Part shown: in pieces, positions 34,690 through 43,569 of the stretch
Position numbering within the stretch: the first letter of the stretch is position 1
Layout of the letters: every line of letters starts with the position of its first letter
NCBI GenBank assembly: GCA_038210655.1
Contig: JBBQWM010000003.1
Coordinates: 124,001-188,000 of the forward strand
Source of the DNA: 54-19 sp038210655
GTDB lineage: Bacteria > Chloroflexota > Chloroflexia > Chloroheliales > Chloroheliaceae
Direction: 5' to 3'
DNA length: 64,000 nt
Notes under the pieces: generated by a model
The model's database searches: none
Told to the model about the DNA's origin: nothing
The model's input: the letters and a program-made list of their open reading frames with translations, nothing else
Made by a program: the position numbers and the translations under genes

Positions 34690-35325
34690 CTAGTTCTTGT
34701 CGATCTCGCGGGCAAGTAGAATCGCTTCGGCGATTTCGCGCATGGACTTGCGGGTATCCATCGAAAGCTTCTGGATGCGGCGGAAGGCATCGGCCTCTTT
34801 CAGGCCGTACTGATCCATTAGTACGCCTTTAGCCCGTTCGATCACCTTACGGGCTTCGAGGGTCTCCTTCAAATCGCCCATCTCTTTTTCCAACTCGCGA
34901 AATTCGCGGAAGCGGCTAAGAGCGACCTCGATAGCGGGCATCAGTTCGTCCTGCCGGAAGGGTTTGACGATGTAGCCGACTACTCCGGCCTCACGAGCGC
35001 CCGCCACCAGTTCTTGCTGGCTATAAGCGGTCAGTAGCAGGACAGGGGCAATCTTTTCTTCGGTCAAGACACGGGCGGCGGAAATACCATCCATCTCCGG
35101 CATCTTAATATCCATAATCACGAGGTCGGGTTTGAGTTCGCGGGCCATATTAATAGCCTGCCGACCATCACCCGCTTCGCCTACCACCTGGTAGCCCAGC
35201 CCGCTCAACATTTCCTTGAGGTCCATTCGGATGATCGACTCATCATCGGCGATCACAACTCTGGTCTGGCCCACTTTAATAACTCCCTCTTTTGTCAGTG
35301 GCCGCAAGCTCTGCATAGTCATCAT
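34690..35325 (-). CDS. ANTAR-domain response regulator
   Basis: This 211-residue two-domain regulator has an N-terminal receiver with the acidic pair D27-D28, phospho-acceptor D72 in DLVIMDIKMPEMDG, and the conserved lysine in GYIVKPF. A short coiled coil leads to the ANTAR RNA-binding domain: LEARKVIERAKGVLMDQYGL then KEADAFRRIQKLSMDTRKSM. ANTAR proteins bind paired hexaloops in mRNA leaders and prevent termination. No kinase is adjacent. The histidine kinase at about 8 kb is HisKA_3, whereas ANTAR regulators such as PdtaR are usually paired with HisKA_2/HWE kinases, so that pairing is doubtful. Confidence 0.93.
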   Translation of the reverse strand: MMTMQSLRPLTKEGVIKVGQTRVVIADDESIIRMDLKEMLSGLGYQVVGEAGDGRQAINMARELKPDLVIMDIKMPEMDGISAARVLTEEKIAPVLLLTAYSQQELVAGAREAGVVGYIVKPFRQDELMPAIEVALSRFREFRELEKEMGDLKETLEARKVIERAKGVLMDQYGLKEADAFRRIQKLSMDTRKSMREIAEAILLAREIDKN

Positions 35326-35955
35326 AATCGATCTGACCTTTCTCCTTTATCCTGCCAACCACATCAGCGGGGGGGCAAAGGGGCAGTGCGACACCGGCGG
35401 CGCAACTGGTAACTTATCTTAGTAATAAGCGGCCCCGTAATAGACAGAGCCGAATAATCCGTTAGCCTTCTTTAGGCTTGCCCCTATTATACACTACTCT
35501 TTCCACTATGGCAATTCATACAAATCGATTTCACTACTGTACAACTTGCACAGTTAAGCGCTTCCCCAAAATAAAAGCTCAACCCTAAAGCAGGCGATGC
35601 TAACAGCGTGAGCTTCATTCGGAGCTTGCAGAATTAACAACCCTCCTTGTTAGCTTTTAGTTTACCAAACTTTTCTAGTTGCTCCTACTTCAATAGGGTG
35701 TGCGTCAATTTTTCGTAACTAAACAGCCCTGTCACCCTGAGCCGCCGCCCCCAGAGGGCTGAGGCCACGAAGGGTCTAAGATTCTTCGGCGGGGAGCGAT
35801 CTTTGGCAAGAATCGAGCTAATCTTCCACCTCAGAATGACATGGCTAAGCAGTTACCCTAATTTTCAGCTTTTCTCTGCGTTCTCTGCGGTGAATAGTTC
35901 TAAATTAAATTAAATTTTTCGCAAGAAGGGCGATTAAGATGGGTAAAATTTACAA
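35326..35955. other. Repeat-rich intergenic region
   Basis: There is no gene here. At 35696-35714 GGGTGTGCGTCAATTTTTC matches one end of the 9.5/14.6/25.2-kb MITE family, but no partner end is clear. A decayed inverted repeat fills 35730-35841. At about 35872-35903 CTCTGCGTTCTCTGCGGTGA, followed by ATAGTTCTA, recurs in similar form at about 54.12 kb. The ANTAR promoter is presumably in the first 150 bases. Confidence 0.5.
35730..35841. repeat. Decayed inverted repeat of the TGTCATTCTGAG type
   Basis: TGTCACCCTGAGCCGCCGCC at the left and CTCAGAATGACA at the right, with GATTCTTCGGCGGGGAG inside, are a mutated version of the intact inverted repeat at 53.33 kb. Flanking GTAACTAAACAG and CTAAGCAGTTAC extend the symmetry. 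Confidence 0.55.
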
Positions 35956-36189
35956 TTGCTGGCACCATTTACTATTTTTCGTAACTCAGCTTTTCGCCGT
36001 CTGTGGGGTTGCCAACTAATCTCAACTTCCGGCAGTGTTCTTACTACGCTTGCCAGTGCTATTCTGGCCTACCACCAGACCGGTTCCGCCCTGAGTGTCG
36101 GCCTCGTGATGATTCGAGCATCAAGTGAGCCAATATTTTCAAAAGAATTGTGTTCAGCTTTGATTTATTTTGCTATCGACCCAAAGTAG
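35956..36189 (+). pseudogene. MFS transporter N-terminal fragment
   Basis: The frame (from a TTG) reads FTIFRNSAFRRLWGCQLIST and then SGSVLTTLASAILAYHQTGS. This is the typical first helix and loop of a major facilitator transporter of the type with F-R-x-L-W and L-A-x-x-TGSAL-x-VGL. After VGLVMIR the similarity ends, and unrelated sequence leads to a stop at 77 residues. MFS proteins have about 400 residues, so this is a broken remnant. No downstream piece is visible. Confidence 0.6.
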
Positions 36190-36329
36190 CAAGGCTTGAT
36201 ACTTTACCAAAGCAGACTGGCTTGTTATAATCAGGTGTGTTCGTGTCAAACACGCGCTAACGCTCTGCTAGATCAGGCAGGCCCACTATTTATGATAAAG
36301 TGAAAAGGCAGTTCAGGTAACGCACAATT

Positions 36330-36902
36330 ATGCAAGAAGTGGTTAAACCCAACTATTATGAAGTATTACAACTCCAACCTTATGCTAACCCAGCCCTGGT
36401 TATAGCCGCCTACCGTGTTTTATCCAAGCTTTACCATCCTGATACCGCCAAAGAGCAGGCTAGTCTTGAGAATTTTCGGCTGATCCAGCAAGCCTACGAA
36501 ACCCTCAGCGACCCGCAAAGGCGGATGGAATACGACCGCGAACTTCGTTTCAAAACGCCTAACCCGCCTGGCTTCCAGGATTTTCGGTATGGTTTTCAGC
36601 CTGAGCCGGAAACCCGCGACCCACTCTGGGGCAACGGCCCGAACGGTGAATATACGCCTAGCCAGGAAGACCTCGAATTTTACAAAACCCTTTACGAATC
36701 TAATTCGGGTGGCAGGCGGCGCAAAGCCATCATCCTAATCGCAATTTATGTCATTTTGATGGTCGGCGCAATGGTGTTTGGGTTGCTGGGCTTTTTCAAT
36801 GCTTTTAGCGGCGATCCGGACGGCCCGACCACCGCTATCATCTGTTTTTGTTTGGCCCTGCTTTTGTTGGTAGTGGCCCAGGTCGAGGCGTATTACTCCT
36901 GA
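36330..36902 (+). CDS. J-domain protein with two C-terminal membrane helices
   Basis: This 190-residue protein has a DnaJ domain at about residues 8-70: NYYEVLQLQPYANPALVIAA and the HPD motif (36-38) in KLYHPDTAKE, then AYETLSDPQRRMEYDRELR. This region stimulates Hsp70 ATPase activity. The C-terminus has two hydrophobic helices (KAIILIAIYVILMVGAMVFG and TAIICFCLALLLLVVAQV), so it should tether DnaK to the membrane. It has no zinc-finger or substrate domain and is therefore a class C type. Its stop codon touches the stop of the convergent metallophosphoesterase gene with no gap. Confidence 0.87.
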   Translation: MQEVVKPNYYEVLQLQPYANPALVIAAYRVLSKLYHPDTAKEQASLENFRLIQQAYETLSDPQRRMEYDRELRFKTPNPPGFQDFRYGFQPEPETRDPLWGNGPNGEYTPSQEDLEFYKTLYESNSGGRRRKAIILIAIYVILMVGAMVFGLLGFFNAFSGDPDGPTTAIICFCLALLLLVVAQVEAYYS

Positions 36903-38027
36903 TTAAAGCAGGGTAAACGAGTCGCGTAGCTTGCCCAGGCTATCATAGATTTTGCCAGTGACCCCCTGTTGGGTAACTTCAAAGTTGCCATAGTGGTAAA
37001 ACTCCCCACCATAGCCACCATAAATTGCCGACCCGCTGGTTCCGATCACCAGTTGGGTCAGGCCACCCTTCTGGCTGCGGTTGTAGAGATGTTCGTGACC
37101 GCAAATATAGGCGGTCACTTTGTATTTTTGCATAATCTTCCAGAGGGCATCCCGCTCGTTGGGGTAGGCATCCAGGCTACTACCGACGTGCGGGCCGACC
37201 GGGAAAGCCGGGTCGTGACTAAAAACAAAGGTGTAGGGTTTGCGGTTAGTCGCCAGGTCTTTGTCGATCCAATCCAGTTGAGCCTGACCCAACTGGTGAA
37301 AGCGGTTGGGGTGTTCCGAGGTGATCGAAACGAAATGAACCGACCCGACATCGTAAGAATAGGTCAGCCCTTTGTAGCCATCCGGCCCATTGCCGGGCAG
37401 GGTCGGGAAAGCCTCGTTAAAATAAGGTAGGACGCTCTTCATGCCGTTGGTTTCGTGGTTGCCGACCGTCGGCAGGATTGCGGCAGGCGCAAGATTGGCA
37501 ATCGCCAGATTGATATTATTCCATTGTTCGCGCACAACAGCGGCGTTCGAGGACTCGGCATTGATAATATCGCCGACCAGAATGACCGCTTCCGGCTTTT
37601 CGACTTTCATTCGGTCTATAATCTGATAAGCCACCTGGGGCGGTTTGGGGCCAGCCGTCCGAATATCCCCCAGTACCCCAAAATTGACCGGCTCAAAGAC
37701 GGGCGTAGGGGTCGGGCGTGGCGTGGCGGTCGGGGCGGCAGTGGCAGTTGGCGCAGTCGTCGCAGTTGGGGCCGGACTAGAAGTTGGAACCGGGGCCGCC
37801 GTCGAAGGCACTGCGGTAGTTGGGGCGGCAGTGGTCGTCGCGGCCTGGGTAGTTGGGATGGTGGTCGCAGTTGAGGCCGGGCTATCGCCACAGGCCGCCA
37901 GCCAGCTTAGACTGGCCGCGCTACCAAAGGCCAGGGTTGCCGCTTGCCGGATAAACCGTCGCCGCCCAATCGGGCGAATGGGTAGTTCGGGAGTCGTTTC
38001 GGGCTTAGGTTGATCTTGCTCGTTCAT
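36903..38027 (-). CDS. Exported metallophosphoesterase with Tat-type lipoprotein signal
   Basis: This 374-residue calcineurin-like phosphoesterase has a twin-arginine motif in GRRRFIRQAATLAFGSA and a lipobox-like LAAC at about residues 44-47, so it is probably anchored outside the membrane. A Thr/Ala/Pro-rich linker of about 65 residues follows. The catalytic motifs are FGVLGDIR, LVGDIIN, TVGNHE, VFSHDPAF and CGHEHLYNRS, which together bind two metal ions. It hydrolyses a phosphomonoester or diester outside the cell. The substrate is unknown. GAGG precedes the ATG. Confidence 0.9.
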   Translation of the reverse strand: MNEQDQPKPETTPELPIRPIGRRRFIRQAATLAFGSAASLSWLAACGDSPASTATTIPTTQAATTTAAPTTAVPSTAAPVPTSSPAPTATTAPTATAAPTATPRPTPTPVFEPVNFGVLGDIRTAGPKPPQVAYQIIDRMKVEKPEAVILVGDIINAESSNAAVVREQWNNINLAIANLAPAAILPTVGNHETNGMKSVLPYFNEAFPTLPGNGPDGYKGLTYSYDVGSVHFVSITSEHPNRFHQLGQAQLDWIDKDLATNRKPYTFVFSHDPAFPVGPHVGSSLDAYPNERDALWKIMQKYKVTAYICGHEHLYNRSQKGGLTQLVIGTSGSAIYGGYGGEFYHYGNFEVTQQGVTGKIYDSLGKLRDSFTLL

Positions 38028-38073
38028 AATTCCTCTTTACAGCTAGTTGGTATCAGGTTGCTTTTTAGCGCTA

Positions 38074-39633
38074 TTATTTCGGCTTTTTGGTGGGTGTTGA
38101 ACTGGGTGTAGTTTTGGTTGTGTCGCTATTATAGCCGGAACTGGCAGGCGGAGTAGTCGAACCGCCCGACCCACCGTTCCATTGGAAGATCAAGGCGTTG
38201 GGGACGGCCCGCTCGATAAACCCACTGCCGTCAGAAGGGCGGCTTGCCAGCTTACCGTCTACCCACATCGTAGCCGAACCACCACCATCTAGCTCCATCG
38301 CCGAATCCATCCCAAACTCTAAGAACAAATTGGCGAACTCTTTTTGGGTCATGCCAATACTGTGGCCGGGTTGGTAGCCATCGACAACCGTTACCATCAA
38401 AACGCTTTTGTCGCTATTATAGCCAACCCCGTTGCGCGGCATACGGACATTGAGATAGTGCGAAAGTTTCCAATCGGTGGTAAACTCTTCGCAAAGCACC
38501 GCTTTTTGGGTGGTCTGGGAGCAATCTTCCAGGTAGCATAGGCAATCCTGGATAAAACTGCCGTTGCGTAAAAAGACCGGCCCTCCACTTATAATCTGCT
38601 CGAACTGGTGATAATCGGGGTCTGTGACCAAATTTAGCTCCAGTTTTTCACCCTGACGGGCGTGCTGAAGCAGCCATTTTCCGGCGTTGCCCCGCCCCAG
38701 CAAAACCTGAGTGCCGGGCGTAATGCTCAATTGGCTGCGTTCGGTAATCTTCAACACTTCGTCATTAGAATTGAGCGTAACTTTTACATCATCCGCCCCA
38801 TAGGGCAGATTGTGATAAAGATCGTTATAGATGCACAGCCAGTTTTCTTTGCAAATCGAGTTCATTATTTCCAGCGAATGCCGTTCGCCATTGGAGCCGA
38901 TTACATAGGAGTCCCAGGTAAAGCCCTGGGTGAAATAGCCAATAAACGGCCCGGTGTTGCGAGAATAAGCAAAAGTTGCGCGACGTTTGGGGGCCAGGGC
39001 CAACTTGCCGTCGGTCATGGTCATACCTTGCGGCAGGCCGTTGTAGCTAAACAAATCGCCATTGACAGCAGCCAGGGCATCGTTAGCTTTCGCCAACACG
39101 GAAGTACGGGCTACCCCACTCAGCCAATCATCTTGCAGGGCCACTTTCAAGCTGAGTTCGGGGGCGGTCAGATCAAACAGCAAAACATTTAGCACAACCG
39201 GGCCGGGTTGCTGCCTTTGCACCTGGATCACTCCCGGCCTCAAGTAGCGTACTACATCAGTCTTGCGAAAGTTAAACCGTTGCGAAAAAGCGGTTTTTTG
39301 TGGCTGCAATTCAACCACCGGGGTAGTGGTCGGTAGTGGTGTAGCGGTCGGAACCGGGGTTGGCGAAGGAGTGGCGGTCGGAGCAGGCTTCGGTGAAGGA
39401 GTGGCGGTTGGTAGGTTGGTGGCAGTTGGTAGGGGCGTGCTGGTTTGAACGACTAGCCTAGTACCGGTGGGAGCCTGAAGCGGTTTGCCGCCTTCCGCCC
39501 CTTTGACCACTTGAGCAGATTTAGGGCCAGGGGTAGCCGAGCTACCAAGCGCCCCACCGATCACAAAACCAATGGCAATTACCAACAAGGAAAGCGATAC
39601 TAATAGCGCGACAAGTTTGCGTTTATTACTCAT
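38074..39633 (-). CDS. Phosphodiester glycosidase (NAGPA/DUF2233) family exported protein
   Basis: This 519-residue protein has an N-terminal membrane anchor or signal (KRKLVALLVSLSLLVIAIGF) and a Pro/Thr-rich linker of tandem PTATP-like units (about 65-110). A C-terminal NAGPA domain follows. Family motifs are AAVNGDLFSYNGLPQGMTMT, ISGGPVFLRNG, MVTVVDGYQPGHSIGMTQKE and MELDGGGSATMWVDGK. Such enzymes cleave GlcNAc-1-phosphodiesters or exopolysaccharide linkages. Here a role in surface glycan processing is plausible. The chosen ATG puts the basic signal sequence at the start. A TTG 26 codons upstream is in frame but less likely. Confidence 0.85.
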   Translation of the reverse strand: MSNKRKLVALLVSLSLLVIAIGFVIGGALGSSATPGPKSAQVVKGAEGGKPLQAPTGTRLVVQTSTPLPTATNLPTATPSPKPAPTATPSPTPVPTATPLPTTTPVVELQPQKTAFSQRFNFRKTDVVRYLRPGVIQVQRQQPGPVVLNVLLFDLTAPELSLKVALQDDWLSGVARTSVLAKANDALAAVNGDLFSYNGLPQGMTMTDGKLALAPKRRATFAYSRNTGPFIGYFTQGFTWDSYVIGSNGERHSLEIMNSICKENWLCIYNDLYHNLPYGADDVKVTLNSNDEVLKITERSQLSITPGTQVLLGRGNAGKWLLQHARQGEKLELNLVTDPDYHQFEQIISGGPVFLRNGSFIQDCLCYLEDCSQTTQKAVLCEEFTTDWKLSHYLNVRMPRNGVGYNSDKSVLMVTVVDGYQPGHSIGMTQKEFANLFLEFGMDSAMELDGGGSATMWVDGKLASRPSDGSGFIERAVPNALIFQWNGGSGGSTTPPASSGYNSDTTKTTPSSTPTKKPK

Positions 39634-39803
39634 TTTGTGACGTGCGAAATCCTTATTTCTTATTTTGCTTAACGAAGATTGGAGGTTAAAATTGACAACC
39701 CTACCAAGCAACTCTGATCGGTCTGGCCTATTGTAACGGATTTAATGAATTTAGACAAGCTGACCTAAGATTAGACCCAGATTAAATTCAGGCTAAAAAT
39801 AGT

Positions 39804-39832
39804 TTGACAAGTGATTAAGCTTGTGTTAATAT
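39804..39832 (+). promoter_or_regulatory. Sigma-70 promoter for the cold-shock gene
   Basis: TTGACA (39804-39809) and TAATAT (39827-39832) are separated by 17 bases. No other plus-strand gene lies before the cold-shock gene at 40168, so the transcript would carry a leader of about 330 bases. Confidence 0.6.
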
Positions 39833-40167
39833 CCCCTCTGGATGATAGAGCTATGAGTACAAGCTAACTTGTTTCCAACTCCTAATCGCAAGCTTAAAAA
39901 TCAGTCAGCATCCTTTTTCGCAATGTGCGGCGGCGTAAGGGGCGGCTGGTTTGTGGTGTGTGCGTTAATAGTCGGATAGCTAAGTAGCCTGGATTTGCAG
40001 CTAATCTACCCGCTGGGATAATATTTGTAACCGGCGTATATCGACAATCTAGTAACAAGCAATTTAATTGCACCAACCGTTGACACCTGGGTCAGTTCCA
40101 CATTCGGGGCTACCAGTGGGTCAACCCGTTCCGGCAGTAAGATGCGAAGAAAGGGAGGACGTATTCG
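39833..40167 (+). promoter_or_regulatory. Long 5' leader of the cold-shock gene
   Basis: There is no plausible coding frame on the plus strand. Together with the upstream promoter this fits a long untranslated leader, as in cspA-type genes where the leader folds differently at low temperature. The GGAGG binding site lies 9 bases before a GTG start. A structured RNA is inference; I see no named riboswitch. Confidence 0.45.
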
Positions 40168-40389
40168 GTGAAAACTACTGGCAAGGTGAAGTGGTTTAAC
40201 GACGCTAAAGGCTATGGTTTTATTGAGCGCCCTGGCGGTGAGGATGTCTTTGTACATTTCTCGGCGATCCAGATGGATGGCTTCAAGACGTTGGTTGAAG
40301 GGCAAGAGGTTGAGTTCGACATCGAAAGCACCGATAAAGGCCCCCAGGCTGTGAACGTTATGCGCGCCGGTGCGGCGCAGCTTGCCTAA
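40168..40389 (+). CDS. Cold-shock domain protein
   Basis: This 73-residue single cold-shock domain protein is an RNA/ssDNA chaperone. RNP1 is KGYGFIE (14-20) and RNP2 is VFVHFSA (27-33). KVKWFNDAKGYGFIERPGG and GQEVEFDIESTDKGPQAVNV match the family over its full length. A few extra residues (MRAGAAQLA) end it. It starts at a GTG. A strong terminator follows 90 bases after the stop, so it is a single-gene transcript with a long leader. Confidence 0.95.
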   Translation: MKTTGKVKWFNDAKGYGFIERPGGEDVFVHFSAIQMDGFKTLVEGQEVEFDIESTDKGPQAVNVMRAGAAQLA

Positions 40390-40479
40390 TCAGCCCAAGC
40401 CGAAGCTATTTTATTCCAGCAAGCAGTAAACCATCTAAAGTACGTTTAACTGCGCCGCGCAATAAAGTTTTCGGAATGC

Positions 40480-40509
40480 GAACCTTCCCGGTCAGGGAAG
40501 GTTCTTTTT
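40480..40509 (+). terminator. Intrinsic terminator after the cold-shock gene
   Basis: GAACCTTCCC pairs perfectly with GGGAAGGTTC (10 bp) around a 5-base loop and is followed by TTTTT. This is a textbook Rho-independent terminator. Confidence 0.92.
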
Positions 40510-40565
40510 AGTTGGCTTCGGCTACTATTGACCTGAACACAAAAGGCTAAACCTGAGATAACATA

Positions 40566-40621
40566 GGTATCAGGTATCAGGTTTTAGCCGGGCTAATTCT
40601 TACCTGAAGCCTGATACCTGA
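40566..40621. repeat. GGTATCA heptamer inverted pair
   Basis: GGTATCAGGTATCAGG at the left and CCTGATACCTGA at the right form a short inverted repeat built from 7-bp units. It lies between the cold-shock terminator and the end of the HAD gene. Confidence 0.55.
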
Positions 40622-40662
40622 AAAATTATCTTTAAAGCGCAGACCAGTAATTAGTCTTGGTT

Positions 40663-41382
40663 CTAACCCTTGTAGTTTGCCAGGTTCTGGGCGATCTCGA
40701 TAATATTGGTAAAATGCTGGACATTTGCGGGGTAGGGCAGATCGGCGTTGCGCGGCCAGTCGCGTAAAAAAAGTTGTCTGATCCCTTTTTTCGCCAGATA
40801 ATAAGTAATCGCTCCATCGTCATCGACATGTTCGCTGATATTCAGGCGACGTAGCATATGTAGCTTGAATTGGCGGGTTGGCAGAGCGGTGTTATTGGCA
40901 TAAATGGCCGAGAAGTATTCTTCCATTTTGTACTTCTTGAGCCAGGCATCAATGATACTTTTGGCAAGATAACTCCGCCCGGTAATAATGATAGGAGTGC
41001 GGTACTGGCTGACCGCGATAATACCCTCTCGCGCTCCCGGCATCGGGTCGCGCCCGAAATACTTGGCCGTCTCAAAGATTGAGCCACGTAATTGGAGGTA
41101 GATGCGTTGGGTAAGGGTTGAGGCGGGGCCATCAATCTGGCGAACGCTTTCGGGTAGGTCCTCATCGTGGAGCTTACGGCCCAAAACCGCGTTCCGGCCA
41201 AAAGGCGGACGACAGACCACCCCGTCAAAATCGAACGAAATAAGCGGCTTAGTGTTGTCAACTGCTAAAGGCAGGTCTTGCGGTTCACGCAGCTTACCTT
41301 TTTCAACTTCCTTTTCAATTAGCTGCCCGGTTTTAGCCTGCTCTGCCGGTTGTGTGACTGCTTCTTTTATCGTATCGCTCAT
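40663..41382 (-). CDS. HAD superfamily hydrolase-like protein
   Basis: This 239-residue protein has an N-terminal charged extension of about 45 residues and then a HAD fold. Motif I is D51-x-D53 in LISFDFDGVVCRPP and motif II is IIITGRS. The usual motif III/IV region may be represented by EHVDDDGAITYYL, which has the acidic residues for Mg2+. LFLRDWPRNADLPYP lies near the end. It is probably a phosphatase, with no substrate known. The start is an ATG with GGAG 4 bases upstream. A GTG five codons earlier is in frame. Confidence 0.75.
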   Translation of the reverse strand: MSDTIKEAVTQPAEQAKTGQLIEKEVEKGKLREPQDLPLAVDNTKPLISFDFDGVVCRPPFGRNAVLGRKLHDEDLPESVRQIDGPASTLTQRIYLQLRGSIFETAKYFGRDPMPGAREGIIAVSQYRTPIIITGRSYLAKSIIDAWLKKYKMEEYFSAIYANNTALPTRQFKLHMLRRLNISEHVDDDGAITYYLAKKGIRQLFLRDWPRNADLPYPANVQHFTNIIEIAQNLANYKG

Positions 41383-41439
41383 ATCACTCCATATCACAAT
41401 TTTAATCTAATCAATAATTACACTATAGCTATACCAACT

Positions 41440-43569
41440 TCACGAGTAATCCTCTAGCTTAAGTTGTTTTGCCAGGTCTGCCGGGTCGGTGACGGGAAGC
41501 TGACAGGCGTAGTTTTGGCAGACATAGGCGGCGGGTTGACCTTCAATCCGGCTACGGCCCTCCAAAAGAGGCCAGCCTGCCGGGTCAAGACCATCTGGCA
41601 ATAGCATGACGACCCGGTTGGGTAGATAATGCTCGTTTAGCACCTTGAGCAAATTCTGAGTGCCTTCTTCGGCCTGGTTGCCGACAATCACAATCTCCGG
41701 CGGCGAACTGAGATAGAAATCTAAGACGCTCAAGACCCGCCCAAAGCCGGTCGGGTTGGAGGCCGCGATTTCACCCAACTTGCGTAAGACAGCCACCCCG
41801 GCAGGCCGATAGCGGTCGTGCGGGTCGCCGGTCAAGAGCGCCAATCGAATCAGCACATCTGCCGCGACTGCATTGCCGCTTGGTACGGCATTATCGAAAA
41901 ACGAGCGCGGGCGCGTCACCAATTGTTCGTGATCGCTGGCGGTATCGAAAAAGGTCATGTCCGTTTCGTCCCAAAATTTATCAAGCATAATGTCTGCCAG
42001 CTTTTTGACTTCTTCGAGCCATTTTAGATCGAAAGTTGCCTCATACAGCGCCAGCAGCCCATCGGAGTAATAGCTATAATCTTCCAAAAAGCCGTTAAGA
42101 TGGGCTTTACCATCTTTGTAAGTACGATAAAAACGGCCTTCCGGGGTACGCATGGTATTAAGGACAAAATTGGCATTTGCCAGGGCCAGCTTCAAATAAT
42201 CGTCGCGGCCTAAAATACGAGCCGCCAGCGCAAAGCTTTTGAGCATTAGGCCGTTCCAGGAAGTCAGGACTTTATCATCTCTGCCGGGATGGACCCGTGT
42301 TTCGCGCCGCTCGAAAAGTTTGGCTTTGCTGCGTTCCAGCACTTCGTTCAACTTCTCGACGCTAATACCCAGATCGGTCGCGACTTCCTGATAAGTCCCC
42401 ATTACGTGCAGAATGTTGTGGCCTTCCCAGTTGCCGCGTTTGGTTACGCCATAATAGCGCGAGAAAATCACGCCATCTTCGGGGCCGAGAATTTGGGCAA
42501 TCTCCTCCTGGCTCCATACAAAGAATTTACCTTCTTCGCCTTCGCTGTCCGCGTCCTGAGTCGAGTAAAAGCCGCCGTTGGGGTCGGTCATTTCGCGGGC
42601 GACATAATCGAGCGTTTCGACAGCAATCTTTTTATAAAGCTGATTGCCGGTCGCCTGGAAAGCGTGCAGGTAGAGCAAACTAAGCTGAGAATTATCGTAA
42701 AGCATCTTCTCGAAGTGGGGTACGAGCCAGACCGCATCGGTCGAATAGCGATGAAAGCCCCCGCCTAGCTGATCGTACATCCCGCCCCAGGCCATCTTGG
42801 TCAGGGTCAGGTCGAGCAACTGGCGGGCGGTTGGCTGTTTGGTGCGCTGATAGAGATGCAGGACAAAATCGAGCATCATCGGCTGAGGGAATTTGGGCGC
42901 TCTGCCGACCCCACCCTCGCGTTGGTCGAACATAACGGATAGGCCACCCTGGGCCGCTTTGCCCTCCCGGTTGAATCCCTCGATATACCAGGCCCGGTCG
43001 AGCATATCAGTATTGAGCAGTTCGCCCAGACTTTCGATTTCCATATTAGAACGTTGCACCAGCAAATTTTTGACCTGCTCGGCGTTTTCGGCGACATCGT
43101 CGGGCCTTTCCCGGTAGGCGCTATTAACCCCTTCCAAAATTTCCGGGAAAGATGCCATACCCTGATAACGGCGGACGGGTGGGAAATAGGTTCCACCAAA
43201 GAAGGGTAAGCCTTCCGGGGTCAAAAAGAGTGTCATAGGCCAGCCACCCTGCCCGGTCATCCCGACTACCGCTTCCATATAGATGCTGTCGATGTCGGGG
43301 CGTTCTTCGCGGTCTACTTTTATATTGATAAAATTTTGATTCATCACAGCGGCGATTTCTTCATTCTCGAAGCTTTCGCGCTCCATAACGTGACACCAGT
43401 GGCAAGCACTATAACCGACACTCAACAAAATCGGTTTGTCTTCGGCCTTTGCCCGTGCCAGCGCTTCTTCGCCCCAGGGATACCAGTCCACTGGGTTGTG
43501 GGCGTGCTGTAATAAATAGGGGCTGGTCTCGCCGATCAATCTATTTGTATGCCGATGTTCCTGGCTCAT
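41440..43569 (-). CDS. Thioredoxin-domain protein of the DUF255/YyaL (SSP411-like) family
   Basis: This 709-residue protein has an N-terminal thioredoxin-like domain (DUF255): SPYLLQHAHNPVDWYPWGEE followed by the C56-H-W-C59 active-site motif in YSACHWCHVME. KVDREERPDIDSIYMEAV and GGWPMTLFLTPEGLPFFGGT are also diagnostic. The C-terminal part (residues about 190-690) is an alpha/alpha toroid like glycosidases of the N-acylglucosamine epimerase type, with WNGLMLKSFALAARIL. The family is widespread and its function is unsettled. GGAAGG precedes the ATG. It is divergent from the large toxin-like gene. Confidence 0.93.
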   Translation of the reverse strand: MSQEHRHTNRLIGETSPYLLQHAHNPVDWYPWGEEALARAKAEDKPILLSVGYSACHWCHVMERESFENEEIAAVMNQNFINIKVDREERPDIDSIYMEAVVGMTGQGGWPMTLFLTPEGLPFFGGTYFPPVRRYQGMASFPEILEGVNSAYRERPDDVAENAEQVKNLLVQRSNMEIESLGELLNTDMLDRAWYIEGFNREGKAAQGGLSVMFDQREGGVGRAPKFPQPMMLDFVLHLYQRTKQPTARQLLDLTLTKMAWGGMYDQLGGGFHRYSTDAVWLVPHFEKMLYDNSQLSLLYLHAFQATGNQLYKKIAVETLDYVAREMTDPNGGFYSTQDADSEGEEGKFFVWSQEEIAQILGPEDGVIFSRYYGVTKRGNWEGHNILHVMGTYQEVATDLGISVEKLNEVLERSKAKLFERRETRVHPGRDDKVLTSWNGLMLKSFALAARILGRDDYLKLALANANFVLNTMRTPEGRFYRTYKDGKAHLNGFLEDYSYYSDGLLALYEATFDLKWLEEVKKLADIMLDKFWDETDMTFFDTASDHEQLVTRPRSFFDNAVPSGNAVAADVLIRLALLTGDPHDRYRPAGVAVLRKLGEIAASNPTGFGRVLSVLDFYLSSPPEIVIVGNQAEEGTQNLLKVLNEHYLPNRVVMLLPDGLDPAGWPLLEGRSRIEGQPAAYVCQNYACQLPVTDPADLAKQLKLEDYS

